Below, one piece after another: positions 34,494 through 44,048 of a DNA stretch of 64,000 nucleotides (position 1 is its first letter; every line of letters starts with the position of its first letter). The position numbers and the translations under genes were made by a program. The DNA comes from Desulfoprunum benzoelyticum (GTDB taxonomy: Bacteria; Desulfobacterota; Desulfobulbia; Desulfobulbales; Desulfocapsaceae). The notes below the pieces were generated by a model that was not told where the DNA came from, did no database searches, and worked only from the letters and a program-made list of their open reading frames with translations. Location of the stretch: positions 1 to 64,000 of the forward strand of contig NZ_JACHEO010000005.1 in the NCBI RefSeq assembly GCF_014201505.1, in the 5' to 3' direction.

Positions 34494-35066
34494 TCAGCCC
34501 CCGTGTCTCGACGGCGGATCGCCGTCGTAGACCTCCGCCGCACGGAAAGGAACACCCTGGGTGTCCTTGACGGACAACACCGGGTCGCCGTCCAGCGGCC
34601 AGGTGATGGCGAGGTCCGGATCGTTCCAGATGATGCAGCGTTCGTGCTCCGGGGCATAGTAATCGGTCGTGCGATAGAGGAACTCGGCCGACTCGGAGAG
34701 CACCAGGAAGCCATGGCCGAAACCCGCCGGCAGCCACAGCTGCCGCTTGTTGTCGGCGCTGAGGATCTCGCCGACCCAATGGCCGAAAGTCGGCGAATGG
34801 CGGCGCAGATCGACCGCGACATCGAAGACCTCGCCGACCGCCACCCGCACCAGCTTGCCCTGGGCCTGGCGGATCTGGTAATGGAGGCCGCGCAGGACGC
34901 CGTGGATCGAGCGGGAATGGTTGTCCTGGACAAAGGTCGTCGTCAGGCCGGTCTGCTCCCGCCACAGGCGCTGATTGAAACTCTCGTAGAAAAACCCCCG
35001 GTCGTCGCCGAACACCTTCGGTTCGACGAGCAGCACCTCGGGGATGGCTGTCTGAATGATCCGCAT
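34494..35066 (-). CDS. rfbC: dTDP-4-dehydrorhamnose 3,5-epimerase
   Basis: 190 residues, a typical RmlC cupin. Visible motifs: VFGDDRGFFYESFNQ, TFVQDNHSRSIHGVLRGLHYQ (catalytic His), GHWVGEILSADNKRQLWLPA and GFGHGFLVLSESAEFLYRTTDYY. It epimerises C3 and C5 of dTDP-4-keto-6-deoxyglucose on the way to dTDP-rhamnose. ATG 35066 is set by GGGAGGGG upstream. It lies 47 bases downstream of rfbB. rfbA and rfbD are not in the window. Confidence 0.95.
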   Translation of the reverse strand: MRIIQTAIPEVLLVEPKVFGDDRGFFYESFNQRLWREQTGLTTTFVQDNHSRSIHGVLRGLHYQIRQAQGKLVRVAVGEVFDVAVDLRRHSPTFGHWVGEILSADNKRQLWLPAGFGHGFLVLSESAEFLYRTTDYYAPEHERCIIWNDPDLAITWPLDGDPVLSVKDTQGVPFRAAEVYDGDPPSRHGG

Positions 35067-35113
35067 CGTTGCCCCTCCCTGTCGCCCCCTGGCGGGAGCG
35101 CAGCCTCCTTCCT

Positions 35114-36190
35114 TCAGTTGCCGCCGTACATCGTCCGATAATATTCCTGGTAACTGCCGTCGACGACCGCGGCCACCCACTCCTGGTTGGCCAGGTACCA
35201 GTCGACGGTCATCTCGATGCCCTGCTCGAAACCGACCTGCGGCTGCCATCCCAGTTCTTCCCTGATCCTGGTGGCGTCGATGGCGTAGCGGCGATCGTGG
35301 CCGAGCCGGTCCTTGACGAAGGTTATCAGCGAGCGGCGGGTCATCCCCGTCGCCGGCAGGCCGAGACGGCGGTCGAGGATATCGCAGACCAGGGTCACGA
35401 CCTCGATGTTCATCTTCTCGTTGTTGCCGCCGATATTGTAGCTGCGGCCGGGCACCCCGCGCTCCAGGACCTCGAGCACGGCCTCGCAGTGGTCGCCGAC
35501 ATAGAGCCAGTCGCGGATATTGCGGCCGTCGCCGTAGACCGGCAGGCTCCTGCCGTGCAGGGCGTTGTGGATGATCAGCGGGATCAGTTTTTCCGGAAAC
35601 TGGTAGGGGCCGTAGTTGTTCGAGCAGTTGGTGATCAGCGTCGGCAGGCCGTAGGTATGGAAATAGGCGTTGACCAGATGATCGGAGGCGGCCTTCGAGG
35701 CCGAATAGGGCGACCGCGGGTCGTAGGCGGTGGTCTCACGGAAATACCCTTCGGCCCCGAGCGAGCCGTAGACCTCGTCGGTACTGATGTGGAGAAACCG
35801 CGAGTCACCGTCCTGGCGCCCTGCTCCCGACCAGCTTTTACGGGCCGCTTCGAGCAGGGTGAAGGTGCCGTTGATATTGGTGGCGATGAACGCCGCCGGG
35901 CCGGTGATCGACCGGTCGACGTGGGATTCGGCGGCAAAGTGGACGACCGTGTCGATGGGCTCGGCGGCGAACAGCTCCTCGATCGCGGCGGCATCGCCGA
36001 TATCGGCCCTGACAAATCGATACTCCGGCCCCTCGGCTATGCCGGTCAGGTTGTTGAGGTTGCCGGCATAGGTCAGCTTGTCGAGATTGATCAGCCGCCA
36101 TTCCGGACGTTTGGCCCGGAGCAGGCGGACGAAATTGGCGCCGATGAAGCCGCAGCCCCCGGTCACCAGGACGGTGCGTGTTTTTTGCAT
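35114..36190 (-). CDS. rfbB: dTDP-glucose 4,6-dehydratase
   Basis: 358 residues of the extended SDR family. NAD-binding VLVTGGCGFIGANFVR (residues 7-22), HFAAESHVDRS, STDEVYGSLG (catalytic Thr/Asp/Glu) and the catalytic Tyr-Lys pair in SPYSASKAASDHLV, followed by NCSNNYGPYQFPEKLIP. It converts dTDP-glucose to dTDP-4-keto-6-deoxyglucose, the second step of dTDP-rhamnose synthesis. It is transcribed with rfbC and divergent from prfC. Confidence 0.95.
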   Translation of the reverse strand: MQKTRTVLVTGGCGFIGANFVRLLRAKRPEWRLINLDKLTYAGNLNNLTGIAEGPEYRFVRADIGDAAAIEELFAAEPIDTVVHFAAESHVDRSITGPAAFIATNINGTFTLLEAARKSWSGAGRQDGDSRFLHISTDEVYGSLGAEGYFRETTAYDPRSPYSASKAASDHLVNAYFHTYGLPTLITNCSNNYGPYQFPEKLIPLIIHNALHGRSLPVYGDGRNIRDWLYVGDHCEAVLEVLERGVPGRSYNIGGNNEKMNIEVVTLVCDILDRRLGLPATGMTRRSLITFVKDRLGHDRRYAIDATRIREELGWQPQVGFEQGIEMTVDWYLANQEWVAAVVDGSYQEYYRTMYGGN

Positions 36191-36309
36191 GGCAGTGGGT
36201 TTTCTGTTTGCATTATGGGAAAAAGGACCTATTCTGCTGTGTTCTTCTCAGCCTGTTCTTATAATACCAGTTGCCGATATCGCAAAGGACAATCTTTGAC
36301 AATAGCACC

Positions 36310-37896
36310 ATGAGCAAACAACTCGAAGCAGAAATCGCCAGGCGGCGGACCTTCGGCATCATCAGCCATCCCGACGCCGGCAAGACCACCCTCACCGAAA
36401 AGCTGCTGCTGTTCGGCGGCGCCATCAACCTCGCCGGGGCGGTCAAATCGCGCAAGGTCGAACGTCACGCCACCAGCGACTGGATGGCGATCGAGCAGGA
36501 GCGCGGCATCTCGGTCACGACCTCGGTGATGAAATTCACCTACCGCGACTTCGAGATCAACCTCCTCGATACCCCCGGTCACCAGGATTTCTCGGAGGAT
36601 ACCTACCGGGTGCTGACCGCCGTCGACTCGGCGATCATGGTCATCGACAGCGCCAAAGGGGTCGAGGCCCAGACCGAAAAGCTGATGGAGGTGTGCCGGA
36701 TGCGCAACACCCCGATCATCACCTTCATCAACAAGCTCGACCGCGAAGGCCTGGCGCCGCTCGACCTCATGGGCGAGATCGAGGAGAAGCTGCAGATCGA
36801 GTGCACCCCGCTGACCTGGCCGATCGGCATGGGCAAGACCTTCAAGGGGGTCTACAACATCCTCCGCCGCCAGCTCCACCTGTTCACCGCCGGCCACGAC
36901 AGCCGGCTCAGCCCCGGCATCACCATCAACGGCCTCGACGACCCCGAACTCGATCGGCTGCTCGGTCACCAGGCCGACGAACTGCGCACCGATATCGAAC
37001 TGCTCGACGGCGCGGCCAACCCGCTGGAGTACGACCATTACCTCTCGGCCAGCCAGACCCCGGTCTTCTTCGGCAGCGCCATCAACAACTTCGGGGTCCG
37101 CGAACTGCTCGACACCTTCGTCGAAATGGCCCCGCCGCCCGGACCGCGCCAGTCGGCCACCCGGGTGGTGAGGCCGCAGGAGGAGGCCTTCTCCGGTTTC
37201 GTGTTCAAGATCCAGGCCAACATGAACCCGGCCCACCGCGACCGCATCGCCTTCCTCCGCATCTGTTCCGGCACCTTCAGCCGCGGAATGAAGGTCCGCC
37301 ACCACCGGCTCGGCAAGGACATCACCCTCGCCAACGCCACGATCTTCATGGCCCAGGAACGCTCCCACGTCGAGGAGGCCTATCCCGGCGACATCATCGG
37401 CCTGCACAACCACGGCACGATCAAGATCGGCGACACCTTCACCCCGAAGGAAGAGCTGAAGTTCACCGGCATCCCCAACTTCGCCCCCGAGCACTTCCGC
37501 CGCGTGCTGCTGAAGAACCCGCTGAAGATGAAGCAGTTGCAGAAGGGGCTGGTGCAGCTCGCCGAGGAGGGGGCGATCCAGGTGTTCCGGCCGATCATCG
37601 GCCCGGACTATATCATGGGGGCGGTCGGCGTCCTGCAGTTCGAGGTGACGATGGCCCGGCTGAAGAACGAGTACGGGGTCGAGGCGGTCTACGAACCGGT
37701 CGATTACCAGGCCGCCCGCTGGGTCAGTTGCGGCGACAGAAAGAAGATGGCGGAATTCGAACGCAAGAACCAGATGGCCCTGGCCTACGATGCGGAAGGG
37801 TTCCTGACCTACCTGTCGCAGAGCGAATGGATGCTCAAATTCTTCATGGAGAAATGGCCGGACGTCGAGTTCCACAAGACCCGCGAGAATATCTGA
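36310..37896 (+). CDS. prfC: Peptide chain release factor 3
   Basis: 528 residues, the standard RF3 length. GTPase motifs: [17 protein letters not shown] (P-loop), [27 protein letters not shown] and [11 protein letters not shown]3-specific C-terminal parts include [22 protein letters not shown]-like domain II sequence and the final [20 protein letters not shown]3 recycles RF1/RF2 after termination. ATG 36310 gives [20 protein letters not shown], matching the family; a codon at 36271 is less likely. Monocistronic. Confidence 0.95.
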   Translation: MSKQLEAEIARRRTFGIISHPDAGKTTLTEKLLLFGGAINLAGAVKSRKVERHATSDWMAIEQERGISVTTSVMKFTYRDFEINLLDTPGHQDFSEDTYRVLTAVDSAIMVIDSAKGVEAQTEKLMEVCRMRNTPIITFINKLDREGLAPLDLMGEIEEKLQIECTPLTWPIGMGKTFKGVYNILRRQLHLFTAGHDSRLSPGITINGLDDPELDRLLGHQADELRTDIELLDGAANPLEYDHYLSASQTPVFFGSAINNFGVRELLDTFVEMAPPPGPRQSATRVVRPQEEAFSGFVFKIQANMNPAHRDRIAFLRICSGTFSRGMKVRHHRLGKDITLANATIFMAQERSHVEEAYPGDIIGLHNHGTIKIGDTFTPKEELKFTGIPNFAPEHFRRVLLKNPLKMKQLQKGLVQLAEEGAIQVFRPIIGPDYIMGAVGVLQFEVTMARLKNEYGVEAVYEPVDYQAARWVSCGDRKKMAEFERKNQMALAYDAEGFLTYLSQSEWMLKFFMEKWPDVEFHKTRENI

Positions 37897-38002
37897 GCCG
37901 CGGAACCGGTCAACAAGCGTCGGCCTCGCCGGCCGCCGGGCGGAGTGCTTCCGGGACCGACCACAGAACGGTCTCGAGTAGGATTACGGGGCGAGGGACG
38001 AC

Positions 38003-38305
38003 TTATGCCGGCTCGTCCTCATTGACGAAGATCAGGGCCTGCCCCTCGGTGAGGGCGGTGGCCGTCTTCTTTCTGGCCAGGGTGATGATCCTCTGGATTG
38101 TTCCCCGCGACACCCCCATCCTCTGACCGGCCTCTTCCTGAGTCAGGCCCTCGCTGTCGCACAGACGCAGGGCCTCGAGCTCATCCTGGTACAGGTGAAC
38201 CTGTTCAAGCTCGGCCAAGGGGGTACCGGTCGGCTTGAAGGCCCGACCGCAGAACTTGCATTGGCAGTGGCGGATTTTTTTTGGTCGTGGTGACATCAAC
38301 GGCAT
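38003..38305 (-). CDS. DUF134-family predicted DNA-binding protein
   Basis: 100 residues. An N-terminal zinc-like motif CQCKFCGRAFKP is followed by VHLYQDELEALRLCDSEGLT and an HTH (QEEAGQRMGVSRGTIQRIITLARKK), the full DUF134 pattern. These proteins resemble sigma-70 region 4 and are often next to NifX/MTH1175-type genes, as here (nifX-like gene 95 bases upstream, same strand). It may regulate that gene through the two palindromes at 38831-38863. The start could be ATG 38305 or ATG 38296; neither has a clear ribosome binding site. Confidence 0.88.
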   Translation of the reverse strand: MPLMSPRPKKIRHCQCKFCGRAFKPTGTPLAELEQVHLYQDELEALRLCDSEGLTQEEAGQRMGVSRGTIQRIITLARKKTATALTEGQALIFVNEDEPA

Positions 38306-38400
38306 CTGGGTGGAGATTGAGGCAGGCCTGCAAACAACGGCCTGCCGGGAAGGTTGTTATCGACTTATACTGATGATCGGTCCAAATAGCAACGATTCTG

Positions 38401-38790
38401 TCAATGATGACAATTACCTGAGCCTTGGCACACCTGGTCCGGATGCATCACCGGCAGCTGGTTGGCAGCCAGATGGTCGATGACCGCGCCGACGCTGGGA
38501 ACGGCGTCGCGATTGGCGAAATAGACCTTGATGCCGACCTCGGCGAAACCCTGCATCGGCCTGGCCCCCATGCCGCCGACGACGATCGCGTCGACACCGG
38601 CATCGTGGAGGATCCTGACCGGGACCAGACATCCGCCCGCCGCGTGCGAACCGTTCGCCACCGTCTCGACCGCAGTGACGGCGTTGTGTTCATCAAGATC
38701 GACGACGGTAAAGATCTCGCAATGACCGAAATGATCCGATCGTGCGGCATCCAACCCGCCGGGACGATCGGTTGGTATCGCTACTCGCAT
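38401..38790 (-). CDS. NifX/MTH1175-like Fe-Mo cluster-binding family protein
   Basis: 129 residues of the dinitrogenase iron-molybdenum cofactor biosynthesis family. The fold signature is clear: MRVAIPTDRPG, SDHFGHCEIFTVVDLD, GCLVPVRILHDAGVDAIVVG, GMGARPMQGFAEVGIKVYFA, then a His/Cys-rich tail CQGSGNCHH. Members bind metal-sulfur clusters (for example the orange protein complex). It is not nitrogen fixation by itself; no nif genes are present. ATG 38790 is preferred because AGGAG lies 8 bases upstream; ATG 38796 would be too close. It heads a two-gene unit with DUF134. Confidence 0.85.
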   Translation of the reverse strand: MRVAIPTDRPGGLDAARSDHFGHCEIFTVVDLDEHNAVTAVETVANGSHAAGGCLVPVRILHDAGVDAIVVGGMGARPMQGFAEVGIKVYFANRDAVPSVGAVIDHLAANQLPVMHPDQVCQGSGNCHH

Positions 38791-38830
38791 TTTCATTCTC
38801 CTGCTGATAAAATTATCGTATGTTTCCGGA

Positions 38831-38863
38831 TGTGCATATGCACATTATACCGTGTATATGCAC
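38831..38863. promoter_or_regulatory. Pair of palindromic operators upstream of the nifX-like/DUF134 genes
   Basis: TGTGCATATGCACA (38831-38844) is a perfect 14-bp palindrome. GTGTATATGCAC (38852-38863) is the same core with one mismatch. Their centres are 20 bp apart, two helical turns, so two dimers could bind on one face of the DNA. They lie 41-73 bases upstream of the nifX-like start, a normal operator position. Confidence 0.65.
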
Positions 38864-39054
38864 ATGTAGTCCCCCGGCCGCCGTTTGTCAAGGTCTAATG
38901 CCGGACGCCCGGGCAGGAGCCGTCGGGTCTGGCCCCGCGGGAACAAGCGATGGACAGTCGTTATCATTTCAGGTAGATTGTCGGCGTATCCCGCCCCCGG
39001 CACCATCCCGGAATCGTGCAGACACTGCCTTTATTACAATACGTTCGCATATCG

Positions 39055-39642
39055 ATGTTGAAAAGAATCGTTCTCCTTCTGCTGCTGATCGCGCTCGCCA
39101 CCCAGGGGTTGTCCCCGGCCGGGGCGGAGGAGAATGAAGATGCGGCGATCGTCGATCTCACCGCAACCGGTTCCGACACCCACCTGCTGCTGTTCGGCTC
39201 CCTCCGCAACAGTTTCACCGAAGAGATGCTGGAAGGTCTGCACAGCGGCCTCCCCATCCGCTTTTCCTTCTTCATCGAACTGCGTCAACGGACAGGCTCG
39301 ACCGCCGACAAGGTCGTCGTCTCGCAATCCTTCACCCACACATTGACCTACGATATCCTCAAGGAGATCTACCGTGTCGAACTCGAGGAGGACAGGCGCA
39401 GCCATGCCTTCGCCTCGTTGCTCGATGCCCAGAGTGTCCTCAACGACCTCAACGGCATCAAGGTCATAGAACTGTCGCGACTGTCGCCGGACGCCGTCTA
39501 CACCCTTCAGGTCAAGGCCGAACTGTTCAACAAGACCCTGCCCCTGAGCCTGCAGCATGTCGTCCCGTTCGTGTCATGGTGGGATATCAAGACCGACTGG
39601 CACACCCTTACCTTTAAACTCGGACCACCCGACAGGCCCTGA
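39055..39642 (+). CDS. DUF4390 family exported protein
   Basis: 195 residues. A signal peptide (MLKRIVLLLLLIALATQG, cleavage near GAE) is followed by a beta-rich domain: TGSDTHLLLFGSLRNSFTEE, LPIRFSFFIELRQR, QSFTHTLTYDILKEIYRVEL and a final WWDIKTDWHTLTF. This matches the DUF4390 family, which typically sits directly upstream of an NtrY-like kinase in Desulfobacterota; the next gene here is such a kinase, starting on the last base of this stop codon (TGATG). No strong ribosome binding site precedes ATG 39055. Function unknown, probably periplasmic and linked to the sensor. Confidence 0.75.
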   Translation: MLKRIVLLLLLIALATQGLSPAGAEENEDAAIVDLTATGSDTHLLLFGSLRNSFTEEMLEGLHSGLPIRFSFFIELRQRTGSTADKVVVSQSFTHTLTYDILKEIYRVELEEDRRSHAFASLLDAQSVLNDLNGIKVIELSRLSPDAVYTLQVKAELFNKTLPLSLQHVVPFVSWWDIKTDWHTLTFKLGPPDRP

Positions 39643-41936
39643 TGAAGCCGACGCCTCCAGCACGGAACATGCCTTTGCCGAACGACGATCAGGCGCCGGA
39701 AAAACGCCCCTACACCCCGGAGCAGCTCGCCCAGAAACGTCGCCTGATCCGCTGGGTCATCGTGATCTGCCTCGGCTTCATCCCCCTGTCGGTCTGGATC
39801 CAGGGATCGCTGCTGGAGCACGAAACGACGTTGCCGACCGGCAACAACATCCTCATCTTCGCCCTGCTCAACCTCAACGTCCTGCTGGTCCTCTTCGTCC
39901 TCTTCCTGGTTCTCCGCAACCTCGCCGAACTGCTGTTCGAGAGGCGGATCAACCGCCTGGGCAGCAAGCTCAAGACCAAACTGATCATCTCCTTTCTCTC
40001 GCTCACCCTGATCCCGACCATCCTCCTGTTCTTCGTCTCGCTGCAATTCGTCTCGACCAGCATGGAGTACTGGTTCAACACCAGCATCGAAAACTCGCTG
40101 CAGGAATCGCTGAAGCTCGCCCAGTCCCTGCTCCTCGAGACCGAAGAGCAGGTCGGCGAGATGAGCAGGGGGGTCGAAGACCGGCTGCAGCAGCTGGATC
40201 TGCAATCCGCCAACGCCCTCGAAATCAACCTCTCACTCGAACACATCCTCGCCTTCAACGCCATCAACGGCCCCGACAGCCTGGCGCTGATCTCCGACGA
40301 CAACAATCTCGAGATCTCGGTCGTCAGCCCCGACCTCAAGGACGTCAGCCTGCCGCGGATCCCGCTCAGCCTGATGCGCGAGGTCAAGACCAGCGGCAAG
40401 CGCCGGACCATCATCCAGGAGACGCCCAAAGGCGACCTGGTACGCTGCGTCAGCAAGATCGAGGTCGGCAATCTGCCCGCGACCCTGATCACCTCGCTGC
40501 TGGTCAGCCGGGAACAGGTCTCACGGATGGAGGTCATCTCGAAGGGACTCGAAGGCTATCGCCAGCTCAAGCATTTCAAGGACCCGTTCAAGTTCTGGCT
40601 CCTGGTCATCCTGCTGATCGTCACCCTGCTGATCATCTTTGCCGCGATCTGGTTCGGGCTCTACATCTCCCGCGGCATCACCGGTCCGCTGGAAAAGCTG
40701 GCCGCCGCCACCCGCCGCGTTGCCGACGGCGATCTCGAGTTCGAGATGGCGGCCGAGTCCGACGACGAAATGGGCCAGCTCGTCACCTCGTTCAACACCA
40801 TGACCCACAACCTCAGCACCAGCAACCGCCATCTGGCCGAGGCCCATGCCGCCCTGCAGACCAGCTCGCAGGAGGCGGAACAGCGACGGCGCTATACCGA
40901 GATCATCCTCCAGAGCGTCTCCACCGGCGTCATCTCCCTTGACGAACACGGCCACATCACCACCTTCAACCGCTTCGCCGAAAAACTGCTCCACCTCGAC
41001 AGCTCCCTGTTCCTCGGCCGGCGCTACTCCGAGATCCTGCCGCCGCAGCAGGCGGCGATCGTTTCCGGCTTTATCGACGAGCTGAACATCACCGGCAAGA
41101 CCACCGTCGAGCAGCACCTCCGGCTCAACATCATGGGCCGCAACTACTCGCTGCTGGTGACCTTCATGCGACTGACGGACGAGGGCAGAAACCCGCTCGG
41201 CTTCGTCCTCGTCTTCGACGATCTGACCAAAATAGAGAAGATCCAGCGGGTGGCGGCGTGGCGCGAGGTCGCGCGCCGGATCGCCCACGAGATCAAGAAT
41301 CCGCTGACCCCGATCCAGCTCTCGGCCCAGCGGCTGCGCAAACGTTACCCGGAGATCCTGGCGGAGGCGGACGGCGTCTTCGATACCTGCACCGGCACCA
41401 TCATCACCCAGGTCGACGAACTCAAGCGCCTGGTCAGCGAATTTTCCAAATTCGCCCGGATGCCGAAAATCCACAAGGCCCCGGCCGACCTGACCAGGCT
41501 GACCCGCGACACCCTGTTCCTCTACGAACAGGCGCACCGCGACATCGTCTTCCACTGCGACGAACGCACCCCGATCCCGATCTTCAGCTTCGACGCCGAA
41601 CAGATCAAACGCTGCATCATCAACCTCCTCGACAATGCCGTTGCAGTTCTGCCGGGCGGAGGTACAATCGCCATTGAGTTGTCCCTGTCCCAGGATGGGG
41701 AAAGCGCCATCATCAAGATATCCGACGACGGACCGGGAATCTCCAAGGAAAACAAGCCGAAACTCTTCGAGCCCTACTTTTCGACGAAAAATGCCGGGAC
41801 CGGTCTCGGGCTCGCCATCGTCTCGACGATCGTCTCCGACCATAACGGCTATGTCCGGGTGGAGGACAATGTGCCGAAGGGCTCGACCTTCATCGTCGAA
41901 CTCCCCGTCACCTCGCCGGAATCGCGCAAGGGCTAA
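39642..41936 (+). CDS. NtrY-like membrane sensor histidine kinase
   Basis: 764 residues. Several N-terminal membrane helices (about 36-56, 68-92 and 112-132) are followed by an extracytoplasmic sensor region (about 140-310). A further helix (about 316-338) leads into HAMP ([20 protein letters not shown]). A PAS domain lies at about 420-530. HisKA has [20 protein letters not shown], with the phospho-accepting His. HATPase follows with [19 protein letters not shown] and GTGLGLAIV. This is the NtrY architecture (nitrogen or redox sensing). No NtrX-type regulator follows; hemB is next after 94 bases, so the cognate regulator must be elsewhere. Coupled to DUF4390 by TGATG overlap. Confidence 0.9.
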   Translation: MKPTPPARNMPLPNDDQAPEKRPYTPEQLAQKRRLIRWVIVICLGFIPLSVWIQGSLLEHETTLPTGNNILIFALLNLNVLLVLFVLFLVLRNLAELLFERRINRLGSKLKTKLIISFLSLTLIPTILLFFVSLQFVSTSMEYWFNTSIENSLQESLKLAQSLLLETEEQVGEMSRGVEDRLQQLDLQSANALEINLSLEHILAFNAINGPDSLALISDDNNLEISVVSPDLKDVSLPRIPLSLMREVKTSGKRRTIIQETPKGDLVRCVSKIEVGNLPATLITSLLVSREQVSRMEVISKGLEGYRQLKHFKDPFKFWLLVILLIVTLLIIFAAIWFGLYISRGITGPLEKLAAATRRVADGDLEFEMAAESDDEMGQLVTSFNTMTHNLSTSNRHLAEAHAALQTSSQEAEQRRRYTEIILQSVSTGVISLDEHGHITTFNRFAEKLLHLDSSLFLGRRYSEILPPQQAAIVSGFIDELNITGKTTVEQHLRLNIMGRNYSLLVTFMRLTDEGRNPLGFVLVFDDLTKIEKIQRVAAWREVARRIAHEIKNPLTPIQLSAQRLRKRYPEILAEADGVFDTCTGTIITQVDELKRLVSEFSKFARMPKIHKAPADLTRLTRDTLFLYEQAHRDIVFHCDERTPIPIFSFDAEQIKRCIINLLDNAVAVLPGGGTIAIELSLSQDGESAIIKISDDGPGISKENKPKLFEPYFSTKNAGTGLGLAIVSTIVSDHNGYVRVEDNVPKGSTFIVELPVTSPESRKG

Positions 41937-42030
41937 GCAATCGGAAGGGGCAGACGCATGCCGGGCAGCGACGACGCCCCGGACATCCGGCCGGAACGTC
42001 TCCCTCACATCTCAACAACAGGAGCAGATT

Positions 42031-43005
42031 ATGGTTTTTCCAGAATATCGACCGCGCCGCATGCGCAAAAACGAGGCCTTTCGGGGCCTGATCCGCGAGA
42101 ACCGGCTTGACCCCGCCCAGTTCATCTATCCCCTCTTCGTCATGCCGGGAAAAAACAAGCGCGAGGCCATCGCCTCGATGCCGGGGGTGTTCCGGGTCAG
42201 CATCGACCAGTTGGCGCAGGAGGCGAGGGAGTGCCTCGAGCTCGGCGTCAATTCCGTCATCCTCTTCGGCCTGCCGGAGAAGAAGGACGCGATGGGTTCC
42301 GGCGCCCACGCCAAGAACGGCATCATCCAGCAGGCGATCCGGGAATTGAAGAACAAGGTCCCCGAGCTGATGGTCGTCACCGATGTCTGCCTCTGCGAGT
42401 ACACCGATCACGGTCACTGCGGCTGCCTGATCAACAACGACGTCGACAACGACGCCACCCTGGAGATCCTCGCCAAGACCGCCCTGTCCCATGCCGAGGC
42501 CGGGGCCGACATCGTCGCCCCCTCCGACATGATGGACGGCCGGGTCGCCGAGATCCGCGCCGCCCTCGACGAGCACGGCCACGAGACCGTGCCGATCATG
42601 TCCTACGCCGTCAAGTACGCCTCGGCCTTCTACGGCCCGTTCCGCGACGCCGCCGACTGCGCCCCCCAGTTCGGCGACCGCCGCGGCTACCAGATGGACC
42701 CGGCCAACAGCCGCGAGGCCCTGCGCGAGGCCACCCTCGATGTCGACGAGGGGGCCGACATCCTGATGGTCAAGCCGGCGGTGGCCTACCTCGACATCAT
42801 CAGCAGGCTGCGCGACGAGTTCGACCTGCCGATCGCCGCCTATCACGTCAGCGGCGAATACGCGATGATCAAGGCCGCCGCCGAGAGGGGCTGGATCGAC
42901 GGCGACCGCGTCATGGCCGAGACCCTGCTGTCGATCAAACGGGCCGGCGCCGACATCATCATCACCTATTTCGCCAAGGACATGGCCCGCCTGCTGCGGC
43001 GCTGA
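42031..43005 (+). CDS. hemB: Delta-aminolevulinic acid dehydratase (porphobilinogen synthase)
   Basis: 324 residues, full length. [17 protein letters not shown] is the usual N-terminus. The zinc site is [18 protein letters not shown] with three Cys, so this is a zinc-type enzyme. The two active-site lysines lie in [16 protein letters not shown] and [12 protein letters not shown]. It condenses two 5-aminolevulinate molecules to porphobilinogen, feeding haem, sirohaem and cobalamin. ATG 42031 follows CAGGAGCAG. A strong terminator follows at 43025. Confidence 0.96.
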   Translation: MVFPEYRPRRMRKNEAFRGLIRENRLDPAQFIYPLFVMPGKNKREAIASMPGVFRVSIDQLAQEARECLELGVNSVILFGLPEKKDAMGSGAHAKNGIIQQAIRELKNKVPELMVVTDVCLCEYTDHGHCGCLINNDVDNDATLEILAKTALSHAEAGADIVAPSDMMDGRVAEIRAALDEHGHETVPIMSYAVKYASAFYGPFRDAADCAPQFGDRRGYQMDPANSREALREATLDVDEGADILMVKPAVAYLDIISRLRDEFDLPIAAYHVSGEYAMIKAAAERGWIDGDRVMAETLLSIKRAGADIIITYFAKDMARLLRR

Positions 43006-43024
43006 TCACGGCATAGGAGGCACA

Positions 43025-43070
43025 ACGCACAAAAGGGAGCCGAGGACATCCTCGGCTCCCTTTTGTGCGT
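43025..43070. terminator. Bidirectional intrinsic terminator between hemB and the VanZ gene
   Basis: The sequence is a 46-bp near-perfect palindrome with 21-base arms (right arm ending CCTCGGCTCCCTTTTGTGCG) around a 4-base ACAT loop. The core stem GGGAGCCGAGG/CCTCGGCTCCC is followed by TTTT on both strands. It can stop transcription from both convergent genes. Confidence 0.9.
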
Positions 43071-43095
43071 CAGGCGGATCAATCGGACGGCGGGC

Positions 43096-43494
43096 TCAGC
43101 CCGTCTCTTCTCCGGTTTTTTCCGACGGTTGCCGGAAAACCAGCGCCCCCAGGGAGACGACGATCGCCCCGAGGGTGTCGGCGCCTATGTCCGCCAGGCT
43201 CGGCGACCGGCCGGGGATAAAGGACTGGTGGAACTCGTCGGCGATGCCGTAGGCCAGGCACCACAGGACTATGGCCCCGGCCGCCGCCCAGGGCCGACGC
43301 CGCCGCAGGTCCGGGGGGACGGCGCCGACCAGGGTCGCCGCCAGCAGGCCGTAGATCGAAAAATGGGCAAGCTTGTCGAAGTGCGGGAACAGCGGCGGCA
43401 GGTCGGTCGCCGGCTGGTGCGACAGCAGGAATATGGCGCCCATGACCCCGAGCGCCGGCAGGAAACGGGCCAGGGCCGGCAACGACCGGCTCAT
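43096..43494 (-). CDS. VanZ-family small membrane protein
   Basis: 132 residues with four hydrophobic segments. The VanZ-like signature is present: FLLSHQPA, FPHFDKLAHFSIYGLLAATL and GIADEFHQSFIPGRSPSLADI, with the conserved Asp/His of DKxxHF and the DExxQxFIPGR loop. Function in non-resistant bacteria is unknown; it is not evidence of glycopeptide resistance. Its ATG overlaps the stop of the SEC-C gene upstream (ATGA), so the two are co-translated. Confidence 0.88.
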   Translation of the reverse strand: MSRSLPALARFLPALGVMGAIFLLSHQPATDLPPLFPHFDKLAHFSIYGLLAATLVGAVPPDLRRRRPWAAAGAIVLWCLAYGIADEFHQSFIPGRSPSLADIGADTLGAIVVSLGALVFRQPSEKTGEETG

Positions 43495-44015
43495 GCGGCG
43501 GTACTGCCCTCCTTGTTCGGCAGGTGAATGGCCCGCAGCTGGCTGTCGGAAAAGCGGCGGCGGATCCGCCTGATCGCGGCGCTGATCTCCCGGCTGGGGG
43601 CATCGGCCAGGACCTGCACCGATTTGTCGGCATAGGCGGTGATCTCGAGCCGCTTGTCGCGGATGGCGAAGGTATGGCTCCAGTTGACCTCGATGATCTC
43701 CGGGTTCTCATCGATCGGCGACTCCAGGATCTCGCCGCCTCTCGCCACCTGGACGCAGTCGCAATCGGTCATCTCCAGCAGCCAGGCATCACCGGCCGCC
43801 GTCGCATAAAGGAAAAAGACCCCCAGCTCGCGATTGACCGCCCGCTTCGCCAGCGCCGCCTCCTGAATCGCTCCGACCCCGCTCATCAGGGTGATCTTCA
43901 GGGCCGCCTCGGGGCTGAGCTGCGGCGCGGCCTCACGCTCCTTCAGGCCGCAGCAGTGCTTGTACTTCCTGCCGCTCTGGCAGGGACATTTGTCGTTTCT
44001 TCCTATTTTTCCCAT
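43491..44015 (-). CDS. SEC-C motif protein
   Basis: 174 residues. The N-terminus is a SEC-C zinc motif, NDKCPCQSGRKYKHCCG (residues 7-23), as found at the SecA C-terminus and in YchJ/YecA proteins. The remaining 150 residues (ITLMSGVGAIQEAALAKRAV, LEMTDCDCVQV, IRRIRRRFSDSQLR) form a domain I do not recognise. The zinc motif may bind ribosome or SecB-like partners. It overlaps VanZ by four bases and is 33 bases from nrdJ, same strand. Confidence 0.8.
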   Translation of the reverse strand: MGKIGRNDKCPCQSGRKYKHCCGLKEREAAPQLSPEAALKITLMSGVGAIQEAALAKRAVNRELGVFFLYATAAGDAWLLEMTDCDCVQVARGGEILESPIDENPEIIEVNWSHTFAIRDKRLEITAYADKSVQVLADAPSREISAAIRRIRRRFSDSQLRAIHLPNKEGSTAA

Positions 44016-44048
44016 ATCGTCACACCATGCTGTCGATGATCTTGCCCT

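Noticed and set aside
38401-38790. Evidence of nitrogen fixation from NifX-like proteins
   Set aside because: The family is wider than nif; no nifHDK, nifB or nifEN gene is in the window.
43096-43494. Glycopeptide resistance from a VanZ-like gene
   Set aside because: No vanHAX genes are present, and VanZ-like proteins are common in susceptible bacteria.
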